64,000 nt of DNA, taken from the NCBI RefSeq assembly GCF_026309355.1, contig NZ_JAPJZK010000001.1, positions 3,678,501 through 3,742,500 on the forward strand, written 5' to 3'. Positions 35,425 to 42,646 of the stretch are shown piece after piece (within the stretch, counting starts at the first letter, position 1; each line of letters opens with the position of its first letter). The position numbers and the translations under genes were made by a program. The DNA comes from Spartinivicinus marinus (GTDB taxonomy: Bacteria > Pseudomonadota > Gammaproteobacteria > Pseudomonadales > Zooshikellaceae). The notes beneath the pieces were generated by a model. The model was not told the DNA's origin. It ran no database searches and saw nothing but the letters and a program-made list of their open reading frames with translations.

Positions 35425-35926
35425 CTTTATGCGGTATTCCTATCTCTGGGGCATCACTGCATAACACCGTTGTTGGTGGGGTACCTTCATCTAGCCAAAT
35501 AGAATCACCAATATACAAACTCTGCTGCCATGACACTTCCCAAGCTTCATAACCATCGGCATCGGGATTAAATATCGCAGGCCGGCTTTGAATCGTTTTC
35601 GGCTCAGATACCTGGCCGGCTAGGCTCCATCTATTTTTATCGTGGTTATTTAAAACCAACATAATTTCTGTAGCAAATTGCCGTATTTCAATATCCACGT
35701 TAGGAGTTTGAATGGAGAGCACACACAAGGCAAACCACTCACTATGCAATAAATGGCGACCATCCCATTGCTGTTTTTCAATGGTTAGTTCATGGCTACC
35801 TAAATAAATAGCCGGACTTTCTATGCTTTGGCTGGGTGAATAGACTTGGATACGATCAATTTTTTTATCAAAGTGCTGGCCTAAAGTAGCCAGCATTTGA
35901 GAATGAAGTATACTTAAATTATTCAT
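35399..35926 (-). CDS. Putative tail terminator/completion protein
   Basis: 175 residues with LHSQMLATLGQHFDKKIDRIQVYSPSQ and WEVSWQQSLYIGDSIWLDEG. The latter resembles Gp37/tail-terminator-like proteins that end with a description of the tail joint. It occupies the head-tail junction between lambda-type and P2-type modules, where lambda U or P2 R/S would be expected. Assignment is mainly by position. Confidence 0.5.
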   Translation of the reverse strand: MNNLSILHSQMLATLGQHFDKKIDRIQVYSPSQSIESPAIYLGSHELTIEKQQWDGRHLLHSEWFALCVLSIQTPNVDIEIRQFATEIMLVLNNHDKNRWSLAGQVSEPKTIQSRPAIFNPDADGYEAWEVSWQQSLYIGDSIWLDEGTPPTTVLCSDAPEIGIPHKDDYRVVSR

Positions 35927-35933
35927 TTTTCAG

Positions 35934-36548
35934 TTAATTTACAACAATATAGTCGTCTATCCCTATTTCATAGCTTATAAAAAATGGAGTATCTGTTTTT
36001 TTCTTATGTTCAGTAATTTCTGGACTCGCCTGCTTCGCGGAGAAGGTAACAAAGTAAATTCCTGGCTCCTCTATTTTAACAATAAATGGCATGTTAATAG
36101 ATGTTGTACCATCAATATCATAATAAGGAATAACGGTTTTTGTAAGTTTAAGGTTTGTTGCTAATCTTGTATACCCAATTCTTTTTATTTTATTAAGTTC
36201 TAATTTTTCATTATTATAATCAACTTTTGCTACACCTAAAACACTATCTCCTAAAAATATTCTCACACCATCGTGTTCTGTATTTTTGATAGTAACGACT
36301 GCTTTTAAATATTTTTGATCTTGGAGTTCAATTACATCTAAAGACATTGATGAAGAAAGGGCAGCATTGTGACTATTTCCTTTTTTAAGTTTAGTTAATT
36401 CATGACTGGTTTTTTCATCATAACGCATTATACCAAGATTAAAAATTAAAGCCCAAATACCTGCTGCTATTATAGAAACAATAATCAGGATGTTTTGGAC
36501 TATGGAAGAAATAGTTTGTACTTTTTCCAAATTCTGATTTGAAGGCAA
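35934..36548 (-). CDS. Membrane-anchored hypothetical protein (cargo)
   Basis: 204 residues. One transmembrane helix at residues about 15-38 (IVQNILIIVSIIAAGIWALIFNLG), then a mostly beta domain (LEVIEL-like repeats, GVRIFLGDSVLGVAKVD, PGIYFVTFSAKQASPE). It has no structural-phage look, is AT-rich compared with its neighbours, and lies between the Z-like and the tail terminator-like genes. Probably a moron in the late operon. Family not recognised. Confidence 0.5.
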   Translation of the reverse strand: MPSNQNLEKVQTISSIVQNILIIVSIIAAGIWALIFNLGIMRYDEKTSHELTKLKKGNSHNAALSSSMSLDVIELQDQKYLKAVVTIKNTEHDGVRIFLGDSVLGVAKVDYNNEKLELNKIKRIGYTRLATNLKLTKTVIPYYDIDGTTSINMPFIVKIEEPGIYFVTFSAKQASPEITEHKKKTDTPFFISYEIGIDDYIVVN

Positions 36549-36612
36549 AGTTAACTCCTAATAAATAGTTTAAATTTCAAGAGTAACACTATTTCATATA
36601 TCACTCATTCTT

Positions 36613-37140
36613 TTATTCGTGATGCAAAACATAGTTCAGCTCTTGTTCTAGTAAGGTAAAAAACCGCTCTTCTGCTTGTTTAATAATTCGTTCAACGACA
36701 GGTGTGGCTAGTTGGTCAATCTCCTCGGTTTGATATTCAATAGGGAATCGAGCTTTACCTTTACGTTTAAATACAACCGTATTGCCGTGACTACTTTGGA
36801 TAGTAAAAGCCCCTTGGCGTAGCGGTTTCCCTCTGACCTTAACTCCAGTGGTGACTTGCTTAGGTTTACCAAAATGGTGTAATCCAATGGGATTCAGGCC
36901 TAACCACACCCGTCCTGATTTGCCATCCTTCGCTACCTCGATAAATAACCGCTGATTATTTTTAAAAGCTTTCTGCTTTAATCCCGTGGCTTGACTGAGG
37001 GCTTGTAGCAACTGTCGTCTCAGAAACTGAGTGAGTTTACGCACTGCACGACGAATCGCTTTTTGCACGGCTTTACTGTTTTCATCCAAGCCTGCTAGCA
37101 ATTCATCCAATGGCTCATCCACCTCTAAATACACATTCAT
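36613..37140 (-). CDS. Lambda Z-like minor tail / head-tail joining protein
   Basis: 175 residues, close to lambda Z. Basic, with IRRAVRKLTQFLRRQLLQALSQATGLKQKAF, VWLGLNPIGLHHFGKPKQ and PVVERIIKQAEERFFTLLEQEL. Overlaps the FII-like gene by 4 bases. The last lambda-type gene before the P2-type tail block. Confidence 0.75.
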   Translation of the reverse strand: MNVYLEVDEPLDELLAGLDENSKAVQKAIRRAVRKLTQFLRRQLLQALSQATGLKQKAFKNNQRLFIEVAKDGKSGRVWLGLNPIGLHHFGKPKQVTTGVKVRGKPLRQGAFTIQSSHGNTVVFKRKGKARFPIEYQTEEIDQLATPVVERIIKQAEERFFTLLEQELNYVLHHE

Positions 37141-37463
37141 TGCCAGACTCGATTGGGTTGGGTATCAGGAGTTTCTGTTAGCACGCATAATGTCATGCCA
37201 TTATTTTTAGGTAGGCACTTCACCAAGGTATACGGCTGGTTACGGATAAGTAGGATGAGTTGATCAGGCCAACTTTGAGTGACTGTTGTGAATACTTCCA
37301 AGGTGGGCTGTTTCTGGTCAGAATCAATATGACCGACTTCTGTATTCGCCACTTGCCAGCGAAAAATACCAGTGACAGTATTTCCATCTGGCAAGGTCAC
37401 TGGCTCACCCCATAATGCTAATTTCTCCTGGTTTAATGCCTGTTGATATTCACTAAAGCTCAT
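37137..37463 (-). CDS. Lambda FII-like head-tail connector
   Basis: 108 residues, the size of lambda FII. Segments GEPVTLPDGNTVTGIFRWQ and WPDQLILLIRNQPYTLVKCL fit the head-tail joining family. Overlaps the capsid gene by 4 bases. Lambda FI has no counterpart between it and the capsid gene. Confidence 0.65.
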   Translation of the reverse strand: MSFSEYQQALNQEKLALWGEPVTLPDGNTVTGIFRWQVANTEVGHIDSDQKQPTLEVFTTVTQSWPDQLILLIRNQPYTLVKCLPKNNGMTLCVLTETPDTQPNRVWQ

Positions 37464-38482
37464 AACACAGTTAACAGTGCAGTGGCATTGGGTCTGACTG
37501 GCACAATTAATGGCGCTGATTGCGTCATCACCATTTCTACACTCGGGTCATCCTGCTTCCAGATTTTGGGAAATAACTTCATAGCAATCAAGGCATCTAA
37601 ATCCATAATCGCCCCAAAGCATTGGGTACCTTGCACTGAACGACTCATTAAATTAACCCCACTTTCTGGAATAAAGGGTTTGCTAATGCCTTTTTCCATG
37701 TATTGACGGCTATCGACGTATAAAATAAATCGACCACCACCTAAACTACCGACCTTAATCACTTCATCACTGTTATTTAGTGGTCCACGATCGATAGTGG
37801 CATTAGTGCCAGCTACTTGCGTATCTAATTGCTCCAATAATTGTTTATTTTTCCGGAGTGCTTTCCAGACGGATGGACTCATCACCACACCTTCAGCCGG
37901 TGCACCACCTTTAGTCATCGACATGGCAACGCTCATGTCTTCTAGGTCATCGATCGGCGTGGCTTTGGGGTCATTCCATTTAACAGAGACGGTTTTAGTT
38001 AAACTAGGATCGCGCTGATAATCCACGACGCGTTTAGGGTATTTCTCCCCTTCGACAATCACCCGGCCATGTAAACTCGCTTCTACCGCCATCCACTCTA
38101 GCCGGTTGTCGATAGACTCGGCATGCTCCAGCAAGATTTCCATTTTACGGAGGTTACGTCGTTGCTGTGGTGATAATTGGCCATGGTAAGGCTCACCAGG
38201 CCGACGCTTTAACATGGCTTGGGGAATAATCGGTTGCTTGGGTTTAATATAAGCCGGTTTAAACGACTTCATTTCGCTGCCTTGTTCTTCCATGACTTGG
38301 CCTTCCACCATGGGTGAAACAAAGGGGGCTAAATGACGATCACGAAATAATAGCTCAAACTCAATAGTTTCAGTTTCAAACTCATGAGTAGTGGAATAAT
38401 AACGGCTTAAATAAAAAGGTAATGGCTTTTTCTTGGTCTCAATGGTTTGGACCAATTGCATCGTATCGGTATAACGTTCCAT
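37460..38482 (-). CDS. Major capsid protein (lambda E-like)
   Basis: 340 residues, one short of lambda E. Features: MQLVQTIETKKKPLPFYLSRYY, TIEFELLFRDRHLAPFVSPMVEG, VDYQRDPSLTKTVS, and C-terminal KWRQDDP-like KIWKQDDPSVEMVMTQSAPLIVP. Forms the HK97-fold shell. Confidence 0.92.
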   Translation of the reverse strand: MERYTDTMQLVQTIETKKKPLPFYLSRYYSTTHEFETETIEFELLFRDRHLAPFVSPMVEGQVMEEQGSEMKSFKPAYIKPKQPIIPQAMLKRRPGEPYHGQLSPQQRRNLRKMEILLEHAESIDNRLEWMAVEASLHGRVIVEGEKYPKRVVDYQRDPSLTKTVSVKWNDPKATPIDDLEDMSVAMSMTKGGAPAEGVVMSPSVWKALRKNKQLLEQLDTQVAGTNATIDRGPLNNSDEVIKVGSLGGGRFILYVDSRQYMEKGISKPFIPESGVNLMSRSVQGTQCFGAIMDLDALIAMKLFPKIWKQDDPSVEMVMTQSAPLIVPVRPNATALLTVL

Positions 38483-38570
38483 GGGGTACCTGTTATGTAA
38501 AAAGACTAATTAAAAGAATGAATAAGATAAAAAGCAGAAGTGTTGTAAGCAGGCTAAGTAAAACTATCAT

Positions 38571-38939
38571 TTAAAAAATACTAGGAGCTTGTAATAAAAT
38601 GCCACGCTCTCTTAAGGGCTGAAAAACGGTGTCTGTTGTATGGCCAGGCCCTAATTGTAAAATCGCTGGATTTAAACAAATCGAGGTATACACACCAGCA
38701 GTGGTTTCTTTGCTGGTGGTATCCATCGCATAAGGCAATACACAGTCGGGCACTTCACTACCATCGTTAGCATTTTTATCCGATAAACGATATTGGCCTT
38801 TATTATCACGCCCTAATACCGAATAGGGTTTTAACTTTTGACCTTTAGCAATGGTCACCGTAACCGTAGTAATCGGCTGATTGCCCGTAATAATAATTGG
38901 TTGGGCGGCAATCGAATGATGTTGGCTATCCGCAATCAT
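38571..38939 (-). CDS. Head decoration protein (lambda D-like)
   Basis: 122 residues. VTVTIAKGQKLKPYSVLGRDNKGQYRLSD, then PDCVLPYAMDTTSKETTAGVYTS, typical of the gpD trimer that caps lambda capsids. It follows the protease/scaffold gene directly. Confidence 0.88.
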   Translation of the reverse strand: MIADSQHHSIAAQPIIITGNQPITTVTVTIAKGQKLKPYSVLGRDNKGQYRLSDKNANDGSEVPDCVLPYAMDTTSKETTAGVYTSICLNPAILQLGPGHTTDTVFQPLRERGILLQAPSIF

Positions 38940-39307
38940 TAGGCTTTGTCTCCATACACATGATTAAAATCCGCGAGCATTTGGCCAATGGCTGTTTTAG
39001 GCGCTTCGGCTTCAGGGGCCGGTTCGCTATCGATATTGGGGTGTGTATCGCTATTCATTACTTGGGTAAAATCAGTTTTAGCTTCGGTAGCCTGTGGAAT
39101 CGTTTTTAATAATGTAATGGCTTCATCCGCTGACATCACTGTGTTTAACGCCAGTTGTTGTGCTGTCGCTTCGCGGCCTTTAGCTTCATCGCAGTCTAAA
39201 ATGGTTTGAATTCGCTGGCGTTCTTCAGCTACAGCGGCTTGTTTTTCTGCGTCTAAATTAATGGGGTTTTGCTCCGCTTTAGGGGCGGATTCATGGGTTG
39301 CTGTCAT
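38939..39307 (-). CDS. Nested scaffold protein (lambda Nu3-like) from an internal start
   Basis: An in-frame ATG at 39305-39307 is preceded by AAGGA with a 5-base spacer, a strong ribosome site inside the protease gene. It gives 122 residues: MTATHESAPKAEQNP, coiled coil AVAEERQRIQTIL, acidic linker, and a basic-aromatic end IGQMLADFNHVYGDKA. In lambda, Nu3 is made in the same way and scaffolds the procapsid. Confidence 0.75.
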   Translation of the reverse strand: MTATHESAPKAEQNPINLDAEKQAAVAEERQRIQTILDCDEAKGREATAQQLALNTVMSADEAITLLKTIPQATEAKTDFTQVMNSDTHPNIDSEPAPEAEAPKTAIGQMLADFNHVYGDKA

Positions 39308-40201
39308 AACAGTCCTTAGGGTGGTGGATGAATTAAGGGTTTGAATAAAAGTGGGTAATACTTGATGGGCGGGTAAAACCCGATCAGCTAAGCCAACATC
39401 GATAGCCGCTTGACCGGTAAATACTTTGGCTTCAGTATTTTTAATGGTTTCTGTATTTAATTGACGATGACGAGAAACCGTTTCGATAAATAAACCATAA
39501 ATGTCGTTTATTTCAGATTGCAAGTCGGCTTTGACATTATTAGGTAACGGCTCAAACGGATTACCATCGGCTTTATGGGCACCGGCATGAATTAAGGTGA
39601 CATTAATTCCCTCTTTAGCCAGCAGTTCACTTTGATCGGTATGGGCGAGTAATACCCCAATACTGCCAACCATCCCGGTACGGGGCAGAATAATTTCATT
39701 AGCCGCGGAGGCTAAGGCATACGCCGCACTACAGGCTTGTTCATCCACTAATGCCCAAATCGGTTTATGCTGTCTCGCTTGATAAATCAAATCGGCTAAA
39801 TCAAAGCAGCCCGAAACACTGCCGCCGGGGCTATTAATATCCAATAAAATACCTTGAATATCCGAGTCATTAATGGCTTCTGCTAATTTTCTCTGAATTC
39901 CATCATAGCCTGTCATCCCGCTGTAAGGGTCCAGGTGGCCGTACTTGTGAGTTAAGGTACCGACTACCGGAATAATGGCTATCCCTTGATTGACTTGATA
40001 AAGCTTGTGTTCCCGAGGCTCAAATTCAGTGGCAGCTTGCTTTAATTCAATGGCTGATAGCTGATTTTCACCACTAACCAATGACTCAATCACTAAGCGG
40101 TCAGATAGAGCGCCGAGCATGACTTGGGCGTAGTTGGGTTCAATCAATAGGGGTTGATTCACGACCATAGAAAGCAGTCGTGGGAATTGCTTGCTCATCA
40201 T
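38939..40201 (-). CDS. Capsid protease, S49 family (lambda C-like), with scaffold domain
   Basis: 420 residues (lambda C about 439). Signature IAIIPVVGTLTHKYG, NSPGGSVSGCFDLADLIYQ, catalytic Ser in QACSAAYALASAANEI and Lys in HAGAHKADGNPF. The C-terminal 122 residues form the lambda Nu3-like scaffold, also made alone from an internal start (see nested entry). Confidence 0.9.
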   Translation of the reverse strand: MMSKQFPRLLSMVVNQPLLIEPNYAQVMLGALSDRLVIESLVSGENQLSAIELKQAATEFEPREHKLYQVNQGIAIIPVVGTLTHKYGHLDPYSGMTGYDGIQRKLAEAINDSDIQGILLDINSPGGSVSGCFDLADLIYQARQHKPIWALVDEQACSAAYALASAANEIILPRTGMVGSIGVLLAHTDQSELLAKEGINVTLIHAGAHKADGNPFEPLPNNVKADLQSEINDIYGLFIETVSRHRQLNTETIKNTEAKVFTGQAAIDVGLADRVLPAHQVLPTFIQTLNSSTTLRTVMTATHESAPKAEQNPINLDAEKQAAVAEERQRIQTILDCDEAKGREATAQQLALNTVMSADEAITLLKTIPQATEAKTDFTQVMNSDTHPNIDSEPAPEAEAPKTAIGQMLADFNHVYGDKA

Positions 40202-40274
40202 AACGTGGCCAAAAGTATTGATTTAGAGAGGTTTAATGTGCCTGACTCGATAACTGACTTATCCCACCTACTCA

Positions 40275-40320
40275 TTACATGTAACACAATCTTGACATAA
40301 AATGACATTACATGTAACAT
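40275..40320 (+). promoter_or_regulatory. Promoter with two identical palindromic operators
   Basis: Perfect -35 TTGACA at 40292-40297, 17-bp spacer, -10 TAACAT at 40315-40320. Identical palindromes TTACATGTAA lie at 40275-40284 (just upstream of -35) and 40308-40317 (overlapping -10), 33 bp apart centre to centre, or about three helix turns. This is a textbook repression layout. It drives the small zinc-ribbon cassette. Confidence 0.75.
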
Positions 40321-40394
40321 TACCTATAACACGAGACAACAATATGTCTCACCACTTCAACGGACTGAAGCGAATAAATAGAGAGGTAAGTTGT

Positions 40395-40499
40395 ATGTTC
40401 CAATTTCTTGATAATGGTTATGTGAAAGTAGGTTTGTTTTGTTTAGCGGTTTTTGTCGCAGTTAAATTTATTTCAAACGCCAGCCTCTTGGGACTGTAA
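40395..40499 (+). CDS. Small single-pass membrane peptide
   Basis: 34 residues, MFQFLDNGYVKVGLFCLAVFVAVKF then ISNASLLGL. The GAGAGG ribosome site 8 bases before the ATG at 40395 decides the start; the frame runs back to 40302, but that part lies in the promoter. Residues about 11-28 form one transmembrane helix. First gene of the plus-strand cassette. Function unknown. Confidence 0.5.
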   Translation: MFQFLDNGYVKVGLFCLAVFVAVKFISNASLLGL

Positions 40500-40541
40500 A
40501 TACAACAGTAAATTAGTTAATGGATTTTAGAGGTATTACAT

Positions 40542-40709
40542 ATGACTCATAATAAACTATCAAAAGAGTTTGAGCCTGAAGTAATTTGTCCGCAATGTTC
40601 GACTCGTGTACTTAAAATTGATTTTGATATTATTGGTTGTCCTTTATGTAAAAACAAAAGTGAATTTAACAAAGAGGTACCTAATTGGGAACTTGAACCT
40701 ATGGAGTAA
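40542..40709 (+). CDS. Zinc-ribbon miniprotein A
   Basis: 55 residues: VICPQCSTRVLKIDFDIIGCPLC gives two CxxC knuckles 14 residues apart, with an acidic tail. AGAGGT precedes the ATG by 7 bases. It resembles the next gene in spacing and in the FDxxGCxxC segment, so the two are likely paralogues. Zinc binding is predicted from the cysteines; the target is unknown. Confidence 0.6.
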   Translation: MTHNKLSKEFEPEVICPQCSTRVLKIDFDIIGCPLCKNKSEFNKEVPNWELEPME

Positions 40710-40747
40710 AATAATACAATTCAACTTTAATATAGTGTAGTAGCCGT

Positions 40748-40918
40748 ATGAGTACAGAGAATATGAAGCACCAATATGACATCATTGCCGCCACTTGTTC
40801 AGAATGCCAGAGTATTATTAATCGTCATTACTTTGATTTTTTCGGCTGCCATGTATGTGAAGAATTTGAAACAACCAACAAAGAAATTGCTAACAAAAGT
40901 GATGTTGTAGACAATTAA
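40748..40918 (+). CDS. Zinc-ribbon miniprotein B
   Basis: 56 residues: ATCSECQSIINRHYFDFFGC then HVCEEF, two CxxC knuckles at the same spacing as the preceding gene. The FDFFGCHVC block aligns with FDIIGCPLC of protein A. The ribosome site is weak. A terminator follows directly. Confidence 0.55.
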   Translation: MSTENMKHQYDIIAATCSECQSIINRHYFDFFGCHVCEEFETTNKEIANKSDVVDN

Positions 40919-40920
40919 TG

Positions 40921-40946
40921 AGCCCATTTTTCTATTGGGCTTTTTT
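40921..40946 (+). terminator. Rho-independent terminator of the zinc-ribbon cassette
   Basis: Arms AGCCCA / TGGGCT with a 9-base loop and six T. It starts 2 bases after the last cassette gene and overlaps the 3' end of the convergent portal gene (stop near 40932). Confidence 0.75.
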
Positions 40947-42449
40947 GTTACGATTATTTTGGAAACTTCCCATTTCTTGTTTTTCCCGCAACCGCTGCTC
41001 AAACAACTCCTGATAATCCTCGCCCAACATCATCGCCGCTTTTTCATAGGTTAGTAAGCCTAGATTCATCAGTAACTCTATCCGCTTTACTTCTTTTAAG
41101 CCATCAATATGGGTTTGGCCTTGCGCGATCCACAGGCAACGACACCAAGCGGATTTGGCTTGATAAAAATTGGGGGAGCCATTCGGTAATTGAATGATGC
41201 CTTTATTGACCATTTCTTCTAGCCAAAGCGCATAGAGTTGACTGCAAAACCGGGCGGGAATAATCTCTCTTATCCCTAAAAAGTATTTCCAACTCTCCAA
41301 CATACTGGCTCGGGCACTGGAATAATTGGTTTTACTGTAATCTTTACTTAACTGCTCAAAGCTTAAGTTCATGCTGGCCGCTAAATGCCGTAGCAAGGTA
41401 TCCTCAAACTGACTAAAGGCGGCATTAGTGCTAGCCGTTTTCAGCTCTAATTTTTCATTGGGTAATAAATGAGGGATTTTCACCCCATTAAATCGAATAT
41501 TTTTAGCCTTTTGATGATAACCGGCGACTTGAGCTAAGTAATTGGTAAAGGCATTATTGTGGCCATCATCTACACCACCCAGTGCGGCTAACACCGTCTG
41601 ACTATCCATTTCGGATTCAATAACAGCCGCATACATGGCATTAACAATGGCATTTTGTAAGGTGGCATCCTGAAATTGTTCCAGCATTTTTAAGCTTTTT
41701 AAACTGGACACAAACACATTCACCCCACGGGTTTGGTCGGCTTGTTCTGGCTCAAAAATATGTAGAATTTGCAATCGGCCCCAGCGCTTACGCTTAGCGA
41801 TTTTTTTCCACTGGTAAGCGTGATGGGTCAAACCGGCTTCTGATTGATGGGCAGAACGAATATGGTAAGCCAAGGCTTGGCCCCGTGGGCCTAATTCCAC
41901 CCCAGCCCGAAGCCGGTAACTGTCGGGTAATTCATAGGGATTACACAGCCGTTCACTATCAATAAGTTTAATTGCGGTTTGGGCGTTATTTCTGGCCAAT
42001 TTCCGCCATTCCACACTGGCCAATACTTCGCCTTGATGAGCATGGTGACGAACGCTTTCTCTGGCGAGCATGGTTAAGGTGCGCTTTTCTTCCGCATCAA
42101 TCCAAGCGTCAGGGTCTTCCGCCCAATCGGTAAAGCGCGCCTCTACGTCTTTAGCCCATTCGTTAGCCACCTTATGATCAATGCCCAACACTTTATAGTT
42201 AGGCTTAGCCGATAACCGAAACTGGTGACCAACGATATTATCCACATAGGTTTGTTCAGCTCCGGCGGCATAACCATGGCTGCGCTTAATATCCCGAGCA
42301 CGGCTGTTACGCAGCTGCCGTTCGGGCAAGTGCTCCATGTCCACTGACAAGGTAGGCGGCTGCCAGTCTTGCAACGTTTCCTGCAACTGTCGACTATAGG
42401 TGTGCGCTTGAATGGGGTTTCCCCATTGATCAATGAGTTTTGGCATCAA
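40932..42449 (-). CDS. Portal protein (lambda B-like)
   Basis: 505 residues (lambda B 533). Signatures: RHLVRNNPYA-like NSRARDIKRSHGYAAGAEQTYVDNIVG, HLFEPEQADQTRG-type ILHIFEPEQADQTRGVN, FASLKSL-like SSLKSLKMLEQFQDATLQNAIVNAMYAAVIES, and ARASMLESWKYFLGIRE. Forms the dodecameric DNA channel. The small W gene overlaps its start by 4 bases. Confidence 0.9.
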   Translation of the reverse strand: MMPKLIDQWGNPIQAHTYSRQLQETLQDWQPPTLSVDMEHLPERQLRNSRARDIKRSHGYAAGAEQTYVDNIVGHQFRLSAKPNYKVLGIDHKVANEWAKDVEARFTDWAEDPDAWIDAEEKRTLTMLARESVRHHAHQGEVLASVEWRKLARNNAQTAIKLIDSERLCNPYELPDSYRLRAGVELGPRGQALAYHIRSAHQSEAGLTHHAYQWKKIAKRKRWGRLQILHIFEPEQADQTRGVNVFVSSLKSLKMLEQFQDATLQNAIVNAMYAAVIESEMDSQTVLAALGGVDDGHNNAFTNYLAQVAGYHQKAKNIRFNGVKIPHLLPNEKLELKTASTNAAFSQFEDTLLRHLAASMNLSFEQLSKDYSKTNYSSARASMLESWKYFLGIREIIPARFCSQLYALWLEEMVNKGIIQLPNGSPNFYQAKSAWCRCLWIAQGQTHIDGLKEVKRIELLMNLGLLTYEKAAMMLGEDYQELFEQRLREKQEMGSFQNNRNKKAQ

Positions 42450-42646
42450 AAGGTGACCCGAAAAGCGTGGCGGGGTGAGCAGCCATTTAATTCCGCTTCC
42501 AAGGATTTAATATAATGCTCCAACTGTTGAGGGGCATGAAAGGTAACGCTATTGCCTTCGCTGTCGCGGACAGTGGCTCGGAGTGAACCCGTTTGTAGCT
42601 TATGTAAAGCGGCTTTGGCTTCTTCTAAACGTTGCTGGTGGTTCAT
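42446..42646 (-). CDS. Head-tail joining protein W (lambda W-like)
   Basis: 66 residues, near lambda W (68). RLEEAKAALHKLQTGSLRATVRDSEG and IKSLEAELNG match the gpW fold. Overlaps both neighbours by 4 bases, as in lambda. Confidence 0.9.
   Translation of the reverse strand: MNHQQRLEEAKAALHKLQTGSLRATVRDSEGNSVTFHAPQQLEHYIKSLEAELNGCSPRHAFRVTF

Noticed and set aside
40275-40317. TTACATGTAA as a LexA (SOS) box
   Set aside because: The gammaproteobacterial LexA box has CTG...CAG ends, which are absent here.
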